A DNA stretch of 64,000 nucleotides from Blattamonas nauphoetae (taxonomy: Eukaryota > Preaxostyla > Oxymonadida): contig JARBJD010000002.1 in the NCBI GenBank assembly GCA_033064195.1, positions 558,001-622,000 on the forward strand, written 5' to 3'. The notes under the pieces are model-generated. The model searched no databases. It saw nothing but the letters and a program-made list of their open reading frames with translations, and was not told the origin of the DNA. Below, piece after piece: positions 35,853 to 46,036 of the stretch. Made by a program: the position numbers and the translations under genes. Positions within the stretch are counted from its first letter, which is position 1, and each line of letters opens with the position of its first letter.

Positions 35853-36520
35853 TTGAATTTATGGGAAACACATGGTCGATGAGTGTAACAGCCTTTTGAC
35901 ATTCTTTGCGCTTAAAGTCATGCTTTCTCTCAACATTGGCAACCAGTGACTGAAACAGACTGGGTCTTTTGTCTTCTGAAAGCACATCGGATTCGGTGCA
36001 CTTGAGGAACTGGGAACAGTCTTCTGAGGATGGGAAATGAGAGGAAGACAGACCAGAGGGGGTTGGACTTGGTGAGGTGTCCGTTGTCTTGACTTTCGCG
36101 AGCATTACTGTCGCTGAGAATAAGACATTTCGTATGGATCAGACATTCGATGCAGTGCTGAGCAAACCAGACCCATTCTACAGCTGGCAAGTCTGCACAT
36201 AATTCTTTAAAAAGCTCAACATACTCTCCTCCTTCTTCAATCAAACGAAAAAACTGGATTTCTATAGAAGATAACTGTCCGCAACTAGGTATCATCATTG
36301 AAGACGATCACAGCTGATGAAATTCGAAAGAAACTCCAAGAGGCACAAAACCAACACCCAGAGTATGACTTCTGCCATGAGATTGTTGCATGCGAATGTG
36401 TGTATTTTCTTGACGTGCAGTTGAAGGATCTCGTTTTTTCATGCAGCTCAGAACTTGTCTCGTCATAACCTCTTAGTATGTGGATCAGACTTTTTGACAT
36501 CATTCAGAAGGACAAAGACT
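35853..36520 (-). other. Degenerate coding-like sequence of unknown origin
   Basis: Read on the minus strand, this stretch has fairly long open segments in more than one frame (for example around 36298-35930 and 36105-35870) with protein-like composition, including WVWFAQHCIECLIHTKC and a basic KHDFKRKECQKAV. No family is recognisable and no clean splice model joins them. It could be a decayed host gene or the lost cargo of a mobile element; it sits between two MITEs. Confidence 0.3.
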
Positions 36521-36748
36521 AGCAGACGAAAGCATTCTCACGAATTGGGGTATGACGTGTTTGAACAATTTTTTGATCGATCAACAATCGAGACGTGACT
36601 AGAGCGGTCAATTTCGTTTTTTAGTTATGACTGTCGAACTTTTGAATGAGATCAAAAATTCTGACCCAGGTAGTGCTTTTTTCTGGAACAATCATTTTTT
36701 GGTCAAACGAAGAAAAAAATGAAAAGTTTGGAATTATCCTCATAGATG

Positions 36749-37336
36749 TTTCAATAAACCGAACTTTTCATAAACCCGTAACATGGGGCTTGAAAAATAT
36801 ATATTGGTCAAACTAAAAAAAATAAAAATTGGTTCCGCGCCAAAACCCCTGTGTCGGGAGAAAACCTCTAAATATCCCCTTTTACCCGATGAAAAAAATC
36901 GTTTCGGTAATATCTTCACAACCCATGAACCGATTTCGATGGAATTTTTCACAAACACGTTTTATCGGTGAAACGAACATTTTGCAAAAAATTTCGAGAA
37001 AAAATTCTGGATATTTGGGAAAATGGAAAAGAACCCATATTTTTCTCGACAAAAAATTCTTAGATAAAAATATCTTTTATTTTTTGAGCAGCTTTTGTCG
37101 AGATCTTTACGATCACAATGCCTTTTATTTGATTCAAAACGGATGGCTGGTTGTAGAGAAAAAAGTGGAAAAAGTTGAGAAAAATATGTGGATTCCTAAA
37201 GGAAACAGTATTTTGAGGTTTTCTCCCGACACAGAGGTTTCGGCGCGGAACCAAATTTTATTTTTCTTAGTTTGACAAATATATATTTTTCAAGCCCCAT
37301 GTTACGGGTTTTTGAATATGTACGGGTTATTGACAC
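36749..37336. mobile_element. ~590-bp MITE with long (~120-130 bp) inverted repeats
   Basis: Sequence from AACCCGTAACATGGGGCTTG (36773) through the GTCGGGAGAAAACCTC block (to about 36870) recurs inverted at about 37216-37315, with roughly 90 percent or better identity; weaker similarity extends outward to about 36749 and 37336. The interior (about 350 bp) is AT-rich and partly self-similar. Open frames cross it only because the repeats are stop-poor. No terminal target duplication is certain. Confidence 0.72.
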
Positions 37337-37361
37337 TACTATCATATGATCCAGAGAAAAT

Positions 37362-38003
37362 GTGTTGGCAAACTCTGAGCTGAACGTGGTCTATTGGATG
37401 GAGAGACATCTCCTTCAAGATTTTGGAGTGTCGTTGCTGTGTATGGAGAATTGGAAAGATATCACGAGTCTTCAGATCAAGTTGTGGTACTTGGGGACTG
37501 ATGCAACAACGATCAGGCTACGAAATAGGGCCTACGAGGCTGGTTACCCTCTAAAATACTTTGGATTTCACTCACTCAGGAGTGGATTTATCTCGTCAGC
37601 ACTCCTAAAAGCAGGCAACGATCAAGCAAAGCGAGCAGCTGTCCTTGAACAATCAACCATTGTGGCTCGATGGATTCCTTATTCACGAGTCCAGATGGGC
37701 TACGTGAAGAAGTCGACGATCGGAATGCATGTGGCCAACCGACTCGTCCTTCCAGATTCTGAATTGAGTTCGACTGCTGTGGTTGAGTCTGCTCTGACTC
37801 AACCCGAACTGTTTCACAATAGAGAACTGACAGCAATTCCGTGGATGGGAGGAGAGAAGTTGGAGTGTTTCAACAAGTATGTGTCAGTTGTGGTGGGAAT
37901 GTGTTGTGCTCTCTTAACCTATTCGACTGACAGACAAAAAGCGATGAAAGACAAAGCGATCCTACGTTTTGACCCATATTTACCCCTTTCCAGAAGATTT
38001 TGA
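37362..38003 (+). mobile_element. Tyrosine-recombinase-like fragment of a mobile element
   Basis: About 213 codons are open. The segment YFGFHSLRSGFISSALLKAG resembles the box II (H-x-x-R) region of tyrosine recombinases, and a tyrosine follows about 45 residues after it (QMGYVKKS), a plausible nucleophile position. No ATG is at the frame start and no N-terminal core-binding domain is visible, so it looks like a relic. Eukaryotic elements with such enzymes include Cryptons and tyrosine-recombinase retroelements; nothing here decides between them. It follows directly on a MITE and precedes another inverted-repeat element. Confidence 0.5.
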
Positions 38004-38155
38004 CTCAATTTTTTGTCGAAATGTTCAATCAAAAGGACTAGAGTCTGAATAGTTCAAAGTTGAAATAAATAATGCAAAGTCGAAGTGAAATAATTCAAAG
38101 ATATCAAGAAAAGGAACCTTCATCGATTTATGACTTCAATCTTTGTCCACAAATA

Positions 38156-38850
38156 CAGTCTGAAGAATTCAAAGTCGAAATAAATCCTTCAAAGTCGAAA
38201 TAAATAATTCAAAGTCGAACAGAAATAATTCAAAGTCGAAATAAATACTTCAAAGTCGAAGGACCACATTTTTGGACCAACTTGTTCTAGTGAACCTCAC
38301 ACCCCACTCTATCATGCTCACTAAAACAGAATCAATGATCATGATGCTGGCTTGTCACGTACTATCCGACAACATTCAACACTTTCTCGGTTATAGTTCA
38401 CATTTTTGAGCTCATTTCACAGTAATTCTTCGTCTATGCTCGGAAAAACCAACAAATCAGATCCAGCACAAGTTGATCAAGGCCAAAAGTTTCCACAACT
38501 AGTCACACCGATGACTCCTTCCCGCCTCTCAACCGTCAGTTCAATCATACTGTCTTTTGTGTGTCACAGGCTGTTTTTTTCTCTGACCAATGAATAGTTT
38601 GTTTTCATCGAAAAAGCTCAAAATCACTTCAGAAAGCCCGAATGCATATTTTTCAATCCTGAAAAATGTGTTCACCCAATAAAGCACATTGGTACAAAAA
38701 GGTCACAGGAGAAATAGAGTGAATTGTGTGGTGATTTCGGAAGCTAAAGGAAAAAAATCTGTTTTTCGACTTTGAATTATTTCACTTTCACTTTGAATTA
38801 TTTAATTCGACTTTGAATTATTTATGTTCGACTTTGAAATATTCAGACTG
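38156..38850. mobile_element. 695-bp MITE with subterminal arrays of TTCAAAGTCGAA
   Basis: The left end CAGTCTGAAGAATTCAAAGT is matched inverted at the right end (CAGTCTGAATATTTCAAAGT). TA is outside both ends (38154-38155, 38851-38852). Inside each end the unit TTCAAAGTCGAA followed by ATAAATAA-like spacers is repeated, about five times on the left (38165-38262) and four on the right in reverse (38765-38840). A further partial copy of the left end lies just outside at about 38040-38100, suggesting an older nested or tandem insertion. It has no coding capacity. Confidence 0.72.
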
Positions 38851-38953
38851 TAAGGAATGATGTCCAAAGAGACATTGAGAAGAGGAGAAAGACGAATGAA
38901 TTGTCAAACTCGATTTCAGTTTTCATTGATCGGCCCATTCACTCAGACAACTT

Positions 38954-39101
38954 GGGACGAAATTTTTGAAGTCATTCAAAAGTACGAGCTCAAAAAAAGC
39001 GATCAGATTTATAAAAAAATGCCGCCTTCCTCCGATCCCTTTTTTTGAGATCGGACTTTTGAAGGACTTCAAAAATTTCGTCCCACTTTTACCCCACCCT
39101 G
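38954..39101. repeat. Foldback hairpin, arms ~51 bp, mariner-like right end
   Basis: GGGACGAAATTTTTGAAGTC at 38954 is inverted at 39084; the arms run about 51 bp with a few mismatches around a ~29-bp loop. Beyond the right arm the sequence continues ACCCCACCCTG then TA (39102-39103), a mariner-type terminus; the matching left terminus is not found. Probably one more decayed MITE. Confidence 0.6.
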
Positions 39102-39785
39102 TAGTGGGTGATTCTTACCGAAATATCTCAAAATAAAAAAAAGGGTGAAAAAAGTCAATCGACTTGAGCATTCTGTGTTGAAACCATGTGAAACTGTTTT
39201 CTCTTTTCAAATCACCTTCTGTCTCTTCGAGGGCACTTTACACTGAAATTGAAAGGCCTCCACACAGGCTGTGAAGTTATGTCACGGTTTCTATTTTCAT
39301 TTTATCAACAGCACATTACACACAATAATCTCTTCAAAGAGACACGTGGGTGAAAGTCTGATCGAAGTCAAAACTACCTGAGACGACATCTCACCGATTT
39401 CATTTGTGTCAGTATTATTGACATCATAGTAAAGTTCGAAGATTCATGTTTAAACAATTGTAATGCATCTATCCAATCGGAGTTCGGTCCTGTGAAACGA
39501 TATTAGTGTTGAATTCGGTCTGGAACAAATCAGAGAGACCATTCAATTCATATTTAAGACAGAATTTTTGACATCAAAAAAAAGGTCGAGGACTCAAATC
39601 AAAAAATGAGTCTTATCCCTTGTGTCTGTTCCTGGTCTGGTTTCACAAGAGTGTTATCGAAAGGAAGTGACAATGATTTATTGATGATTGACTCATCCGG
39701 TCTGGGTTGTGATTCGAGGAGATTCGAAGTTGTGAATTTGAACTATTTTATGACATCAAAAATTCTCCCCCATTTCTTGAGAAAG

Positions 39786-40480
39786 TCAAATATATCAAGA
39801 TAGGCGATCGAACTTTTCTCCAACGTCAAGGATCACTCGCCATGATCGCCAAACCATAAAAAAATACCTTCTATCACATTTCAACCTGATCAAACGATAT
39901 TACAAGTGGGTACCGCACACAGTCCCCCCACAAAATATGCGAGATCAAGTCGATGGAGCAACAGTCCTCCTGGCGAGACTCGAAGTGCATCGTCTCACCA
40001 ATTTTGAAAATTTAATCACTGGGGATGAATCGTGGGTCAAATGTGACAACCCCACTATTTTTACATGGCAGGATCGTCATGCGCCTCCACTTATTCATGA
40101 CAGGGACAACATTTCGACTCGAAAATCGATGATCACACTTTTTTTGGATCAAATTTGACCTTCATCAACGTCCTACCCCGTGGTCGGACAGTAAATGCCC
40201 ACTTTTTCTTTGAGGAAGTGTTGACTCCTCTATTTGAGGCAGTTCTGAGCAGGAGGCAACTCCATCCGAACCAGAAGAACGATATACATTATGACAACGC
40301 TCCAACCCACAATGCCGCAGTGACTCGTGACTTCCTTGCTGAAACTGTGTTCAAAGGAGTGCCCCACACTCCCTGGAGTCCAGATTTGGCACCTTGCGAC
40401 TTCTGGCTCTTCGAGCGACTTTTTTGAGTGAAGTCTCAGTTGAAGTTTCGAGAGTTAGATTCCGTAGATTCAACGCTAGT
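39786..40480 (+). pseudogene. Mariner (DD34D) transposase relic
   Basis: The catalytic core of a mariner transposase is plain. It shows TRHDRQTIKKYL (HTH side), the WVPH linker motif, GDESW (first Asp), HYDNAPTHN (second Asp) and SPDLAPCDFWLFERL (third Asp, 34 residues after the second). The frame is interrupted: a TGA after LFLDQI at about 40156 with continuation in another frame, and a further stop after FERLF with a shifted continuation (VKSQLKFRELDSV). The N-terminal HTH domains and inverted terminal repeats could not be found, so only the core survives. Mariner transposases cut and paste DNA at TA sites, the same target seen for the nearby MITEs. Confidence 0.88.
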
Positions 40481-42249
40481 GATCCGTCCGACACTGAAAT
40501 AACGACTGTTCATTCAATATTGAATATAGATTCGAGCCATGTTTTGTTGAACTTGCTGTCTCGTCTCTTCAAATTCTTCAAAACTCTTCCTTGATGAGAC
40601 TGTAGCTCTTGTTCTGTCGCCATGTTCGAACCATCCAGTTCGACATGGTGAAAGTTAGGTTGTCTCCGATGGGGGTGCCTGTCATCATGTGTATGACGAA
40701 TTTTTGAATTGACGGAGCGATTTTCCTATCATTTTTATTAGCTTTCGAATTCCTCCGTTCTGATTCGTGTCTCCCTTTCTTTGAACGTTTTTTGTTGGAT
40801 TTTTCAGTATATTTCCGTTTCTTCTTCTGGATCTATGACGCTTCGGAGGATGACCACGATCACGTATTTATTAATGATCACACCTAATCTCATTCTGAGA
40901 GGAGCCCCAGGTTTCGGATTGAACCTACTGGAAGGGTGGTTCATGACAAAAGTGGGGCGAAAAATCGAATTTTGAATTATGTATTGGTTTCCTGATTCGT
41001 TGGTATGTTTCGTTTGCCAGTACTGAGTCAAAATAGACCGTGAACGACTTCTCTCAATAATACTATTTTGATCATTTTCACCAGAGGTTCCCCGTCCCGA
41101 ATGCCAATTGGAAACAAAGAGCATGTTCGAAACATCATCCGGAACGCAAATGTTACCTACCACCAATCATGACTTCCCGCTGTCGAGAAGGATTGTCCCT
41201 GAACTTTTATTCTTGACATCGCAGAATTCAGGGGAATGAAAAATTGAACATGAATGAGTTCATAAGGGCATTTCTGTGAGTACTGGACAATATGTGAAAG
41301 ATTTGAAAAACTAAATTTTTTCATTATTGGGGAAGATAGAAAAAAAACTATTTGTTCGTGACAGAAAATTTCTTACACAAAACATTTGTTGAGTGGCTTT
41401 TCTTGAACTATTCACGATCAAAATACTTTGTATTAGGTTCGAAACGGATGTCTGTATTCCAACTGAATAAAGTATGTTGAAGATTTCTCCGATTCATGGG
41501 GGAATTGCACTATCAGATTTTGTTTATTCTCTAAGTTTACCAAAATGGTTTAATTTCATCCCAGGTTCCGGGTGGTTGACACATTCTGGGAGAATAACAC
41601 ATCTATCAGTCGACCGTGTCAAATCCGACCGGATCATGCCGCCAGGCTAGCAATGGGCCACCAAATGGCTTGGTACATGTACCATTAGTACGATTTTGCC
41701 ATAAGCATCAATCTTGACGAGACATCACTGATAGCCACAACGAGACCAAAAGTCAAGCGGGTGGGGACGGTGATAGGTCGCGCCCCGATCGAACTAAAAA
41801 TGAAACGAGAAAGAAAAATCTTAAACAGGCGTGGAAAAAAAGGTCGTGAAGTTTAAATTCGCTGAGCTTAAATGTAAGGGCCTCTTATCTAGGAGCCAAA
41901 AATGCGACAAAAAAGACTCCTAACTAGGAGACCCCAGCCGGGGATCCTATTTAGGAGGTTCGATTTCGACCTCAAACTGTTCCCGGAGTTGTGATGATGT
42001 TCGAAGGAAAAAAATTGGGACCCAAAAAATAATGGGTTCGGAGTATTTTTTGGATATGAGTTTATAAGTGGGAATATAGATCGGAAACTTTTACATCTTG
42101 AGTTCACATCATTTCCCAGTTGCTTGTCTTCCTCCTCATCACTTCCAACTTGTTTGTCTTCCTCCCCAACTCTCAAATCAACAAGAATCGACAATCATAC
42201 GCGATATTCTCGTCAGATACTCAGGTCAAACTCCTTGGACGATCCACAA
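40481..42249. other. Gene-free stretch between the mariner and pogo relics
   Basis: No credible gene is visible. Short hairpins occur, for example CCATGTTCGAAC against GTTCGACATGG at 40620-40650, and three related short palindromes of the type TCCTA-N-TAGGA at 41885-41960. Sequence near 41575-41780 is GC-richer than its surroundings but has no long frame. It probably consists of decayed element sequence. Confidence 0.5.
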
Positions 42250-43366
42250 TCTCCTTGAGAGGGCAACCCGAGACTCGTTGTCCAGCGTTGGAAAAAAACT
42301 GGGCGTATGTCTTCATCACCAGCCATTCTGATCAAATATGTAAGAAGAAATACGTTCAGAAAGAGAAATCGCGAATGCTAGCCGACGCAAAGAACAATCT
42401 CTGCCACTCTAGGTGTTAAATTCCAACAAGTTTCGCAGATATGGAAAAAGTTGGAACGAGAAGATAAGACCGAAGCCAAAACCATGAGTCTATGAAGAAA
42501 ACTCTCCGAATTCAAAGAAGAAAAGATAGTTGATGATAATGTAGCAAGCAAGATGGGTCACACGCCATGAACCATCCCTAATCTTCAAGAAAGAACTGCA
42601 AGAGATTCGCAATCAAATGTAGGAAAGAATTGGGCGGATGATTTCATGAAAAGGCATGCTGATCAAGTCGCGAAAAAAAGTACGTACCAAAGGAGAAAGC
42701 CAGAATGTTCGCAGACCCGAGACAAATCCGACAGTATCAGTCCGATCCTACAAAAATACGTAGAGCTGTCTCCTACTACCTATTTTATCAAACGGATGAG
42801 AGTCAATATCATTATTAAAAGACTCTTTCAATCGGATTTTTCTCGTTCCAGCCCATGATGATGGGACAAAGATGCTCCCAGCAGATCATGGGGAGAAGGC
42901 GCTAACGATCCTTCCCCTCATTTGTCTTGACGGGACATCTACTCTGCCTTTTGTTGTCATGGGAAGTCTGATCGATCCCGTGGATATGGCTATGATGGAT
43001 GTTCTTGTACAACGAGAGTGCCATGTGATTGAGGCACAGTCTCAATGGTTCACATCAGACATTTTCTGTGATTTCCTGAATACAGTAGTCATTCCGGACA
43101 TTCATTCAAAGAGATCAGAAGCTGTAGGATAAACAGTTCCCGCAATCCTACTCGTCAACCATTGTTCTACTCACTTAACGAACGAAAATAAAGAGATCCT
43201 ACTCGCAAACAATATTCTCCTGTTTACATTTCCCCCAAATACTTCACACCTATTACAACCTCTCGATCTTACAATATTTGCTGTCTGGAAGCGATTCCTT
43301 AACTCAAAGCGTGCGGGAGCACAATCCGAAACTTTCACCTCGTGCATCAAGCCAGATTTCGCTTAA
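42250..43366 (+). pseudogene. Pogo/Tigger-like (DDE_1) transposase relic
   Basis: The catalytic half is recognisable from about 42850: HDDGTKMLPAD, then ILPLICLDGTSTLPFVVMG, DFLNTVVIP, AILLVNHCSTH and the diagnostic PPNTSHLLQPLDLTIFAVWKR near 43230-43300. The frame contains stops and frame changes, for example TAA at 43130. The N-terminal DNA-binding part seems to occur twice: ALEKNWAYVFITSHSDQICKK at about 42285 and VGKNWADDFMKRHADQVAKK at about 42620, both resembling the CENP-B-type HTH end. That implies a nested or duplicated copy. Pogo elements also target TA. Confidence 0.75.
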
Positions 43367-43620
43367 TTCTGGAGAAAGCCGACGAAACCAATAAATAGGC
43401 AAGTGTCACCATCAAACCTGTCAAACGTACCAAGTCGACCGATTTTGGTCAAAGAAATCACTCAAAACGGACTGTGACACGACAATCCAAAAATAGTTTC
43501 TGTACTTATCTTTCGTATCTTCTAATGTCATTTCTGGTTAAATGTGTCTCATTTTCTGTTGGAAATATTGCAAGTAGAACAAAGAGGGTGAAATAATGTG
43601 AAGAAAAGAAAGTTACTCTC

Positions 43621-44403
43621 ACAGTCATGGACAAAAGTTCCTGGCACCCCCAGTCCAGGAACTTTCGCCAGTCGCCATTTGTCTTCATTTCGCTATTCAC
43701 TTCATCGTCTAAAAAGAAAGTTGTAGAGAGAAAACGAAAGTGAACATACGTGTTGGGAATGAGAGAGAAAAAAAAGAAGTGGTGGAAAATCAGTGAGAAA
43801 AATGAGAACCTCACCAAAAACGATGAAATTTGACAAACTTAGAGAATGTGACGTGTTAAGTGTGTATTCGCTGGAAAGAGAGGGACACTTGGACTCCTTC
43901 GAAACATACAGTCAACCTTCGCAGACATAAATGGGAAAGCAGGAAAGTTGATGGTGTCTTTTTTCAAAAAATAGTAAGAATTTCGAAGATGAAATAATGC
44001 ACGGAGTGGTGTGACACTATACAACTATCATCGAGTGGGATTGGTGATTTAAGAACCGCTGCAAACCGACTTCTCAAATTCCTGCTTTCCCATTTATGTC
44101 TGCGAAGGTTGACTGTATGTTACGAAGGAGTCCAAGTGTCCCTCTCTTTCCAGCGAATACACACTTAACACGTCACATTCTCTAAGTTTGTCAAATTTCA
44201 TCGTTTTTGGTGAGGTTCTCATTTTTCTCACTGATTTTCCACCACTTCTTTTTTTTCTCTCTCATTCCCAACACGTATGTTCACTTTCGTTTTCTCTCTA
44301 CAACTTTCTTTTTAGACGATGAAGTGAATAGCGAAATGAAGACAAATGGCGACTGGCGAAAGTTCCTGGACTGGGGGTGCCAGGAACTTTTGTCCATGAC
44401 TGT
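43621..44403. mobile_element. 783-bp near-perfect palindromic (foldback) element
   Basis: Two 325-bp arms (43621-43945 and 44079-44403) are inverted copies with almost no differences (one seen), around a 133-bp spacer. The termini read ACAGTCATGGACAAAAGTTC, a form common in Tc1-like elements, but no TA duplication is seen outside. Near identity of the arms means recent insertion or ongoing gene conversion. Each arm shows the same short open frame, which is a by-product of the palindrome. Confidence 0.85.
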
Positions 44404-44456
44404 CAGATCTGCCCTTTATTTGAGAAAAGTTGCCATTGCCAGGGGATCAAAGTATA

Positions 44457-45094
44457 CCTGTGTGGCCTGGCCTGACCAATAGGAAATCACGATATTTCCT
44501 GGCCACCCACTGGCCACAAGATAAGAAAAAATGGGTGAGGGTATCGGGTTGATCAAGACTTAATTGTTCTTTTTCTCTCTCTTCCCTGGCGGTTTTTTAA
44601 AAATATCATCTCAGAATCTTCATATCCAACATTTTTCATGTTGTTTTAGTCATCTCTCAACAAATTAGAGCTTACTCGTGCAAACTCTGAAAAAAGTGGT
44701 TTGATCGGCCACTCAATTTTTGTCTCGTTTTTCACTGTCCATCGCCTTTTTCTCTTTCGCATTACAGTTTTTCATTTTGATTTTCACAATCGTTGTGGGT
44801 GGCATTCTGATGTTCGATGACCACGTTGAACTTTTTCTTTTCACACTCACCTTCTCGAGATATCGGGACTTCTTGGCCATTTGGCCAGGTGGTGGCCAGT
44901 GGCCAGACCCAATCTTGAACTTTGCATTTCACCAAAATCATCTTGTTTTTATCCCATTCGATCTATCTCGCCTGTTTTTCATCTCCTGAATCGTTTTTGA
45001 AGGTGCATTAGGCAGATCGAGAAACGAGATCCTGACCCATTTTTTGAGTAAACCTCCTGACCAGTGGCCACGCCGATTTGGCTGGCCACACAGG
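44457..45094. mobile_element. 638-bp TIR element flanked by TATA, rich in TGGCCA motifs
   Basis: The left end CCTGTGTGGCC and right end GGCCACACAGG are perfect inverted repeats, and TATA lies directly outside both (44453-44456 and 45095-45098), consistent with TA-type target duplication. TGGCCA and GGCCA motifs recur close to both ends (44465-44520, 44875-44905, 45058-45088), again like subterminal binding sites. No transposase frame. Confidence 0.75.
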
Positions 45095-45373
45095 TATAGA
45101 TCAAACCCTACTGATCTTTCCACATTTACCATTATTGAATTATTTCACATGGAAATCAATTCATTAATTGGATCTGGAATATGATCTTAGATCCATCCCA
45201 CAATTTGGAAAGATTTCTTTCGAATTACTGATCAAAGCGGGATGAGGAATCCTACTCCGTTGGTTCATTAGATGAACAACATGTAGAGAGGGTTATACTG
45301 AGTAATTTTGGAAAGAATTATTACTCTCCACAATACAAATCTCGATGTGACAATGAAATCACAAATACCATTG

Positions 45374-45868
45374 TCATTGTCTGAGTTGTGTACGCACATC
45401 CATCAATGCCTGTCCGAGTAGATTGAGTCCATTCCATTTTGTTGGATCTTGACAGTCGGGGTTCGATGGAAATAGACCAATCCCCCAAATCGGATCGTGT
45501 CCATTTCCCTCGGCAATCACCTGTTCTCCAGTTGCCAAGAGAAGCTGTTTGAGTTCTGGGTTCTGGCTAAATTTCAAGTAGTTTCCATTTCTGACAATTT
45601 CATATCTTTTTTCTTCCCAAACACTTTGAACGAATCCCTTTGCTTTCCTTCCAAGAGATTTGATCTTTGCGGCATTTCGAGTCTTAAGAATTGTTGAGGC
45701 AGTATCTGTATCCCCAAAAAGCATTGCTTTGTGGTACATCATGTATTGTTCGCAATTCTGGAATGTGATTCCATCTTCAACGAATGAAGCCTGAAACCAC
45801 TGACTAAATTCGGGATGTACATCTCGTCCACCGAAGAAAACAAGGATTTCTGATGAATTTTCCATCAA
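45374..45868 (-). CDS. NADAR/YbiA-like N-glycosidase family protein
   Basis: A 164-aa single-exon protein, the usual size. It matches the NADAR (YbiA, DUF1768) fold: ILVFFGG at the start, FSQWFQASFVEDGITFQNCEQYMMYHKAMLFGD with the conserved Glu and the YMM-KA helix, AKIKSLGRKAKGF, WEEKRYEIVRNGNYLKFSQNPELKQLLLAT, and the C-terminal GHDPIWGIG and NLLGQALMDVR. Bacterial and plant members hydrolyse the N-glycosidic bond of reactive riboflavin-pathway intermediates (damage pre-emption), and some act on ADP-ribose derivatives. Two ATGs (45868, 45865) stand together. It is the first host gene right of the transposon island and is divergent from RSP3 (168 bp apart). Confidence 0.92.
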   Translation of the reverse strand: MMENSSEILVFFGGRDVHPEFSQWFQASFVEDGITFQNCEQYMMYHKAMLFGDTDTASTILKTRNAAKIKSLGRKAKGFVQSVWEEKRYEIVRNGNYLKFSQNPELKQLLLATGEQVIAEGNGHDPIWGIGLFPSNPDCQDPTKWNGLNLLGQALMDVRTQLRQ

Positions 45869-46036
45869 TCATTCGATCACGCCACAAGAAATAAACGAGT
45901 CACAATCATCGATTCAAGTGGAAGCAGGATTTCTCATCACGATATCTTGATGAAAGATGTATTGTTGACAGATTGTCTGGCTTTATTCATAAGAAAGATT
46001 GTTGTCGGGCGAGTTCTGACTCTCATTTTTTCTATT

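Noticed and set aside
36829-37275. A 148-codon plus-strand frame
   Set aside because: It lies inside the long inverted repeats and AT-rich core of a MITE and shows no protein-like pattern.
43506-44482. Two identical frames starting MVRFSFF on opposite strands
   Set aside because: They are mirror products of the palindrome arms, not duplicated genes.
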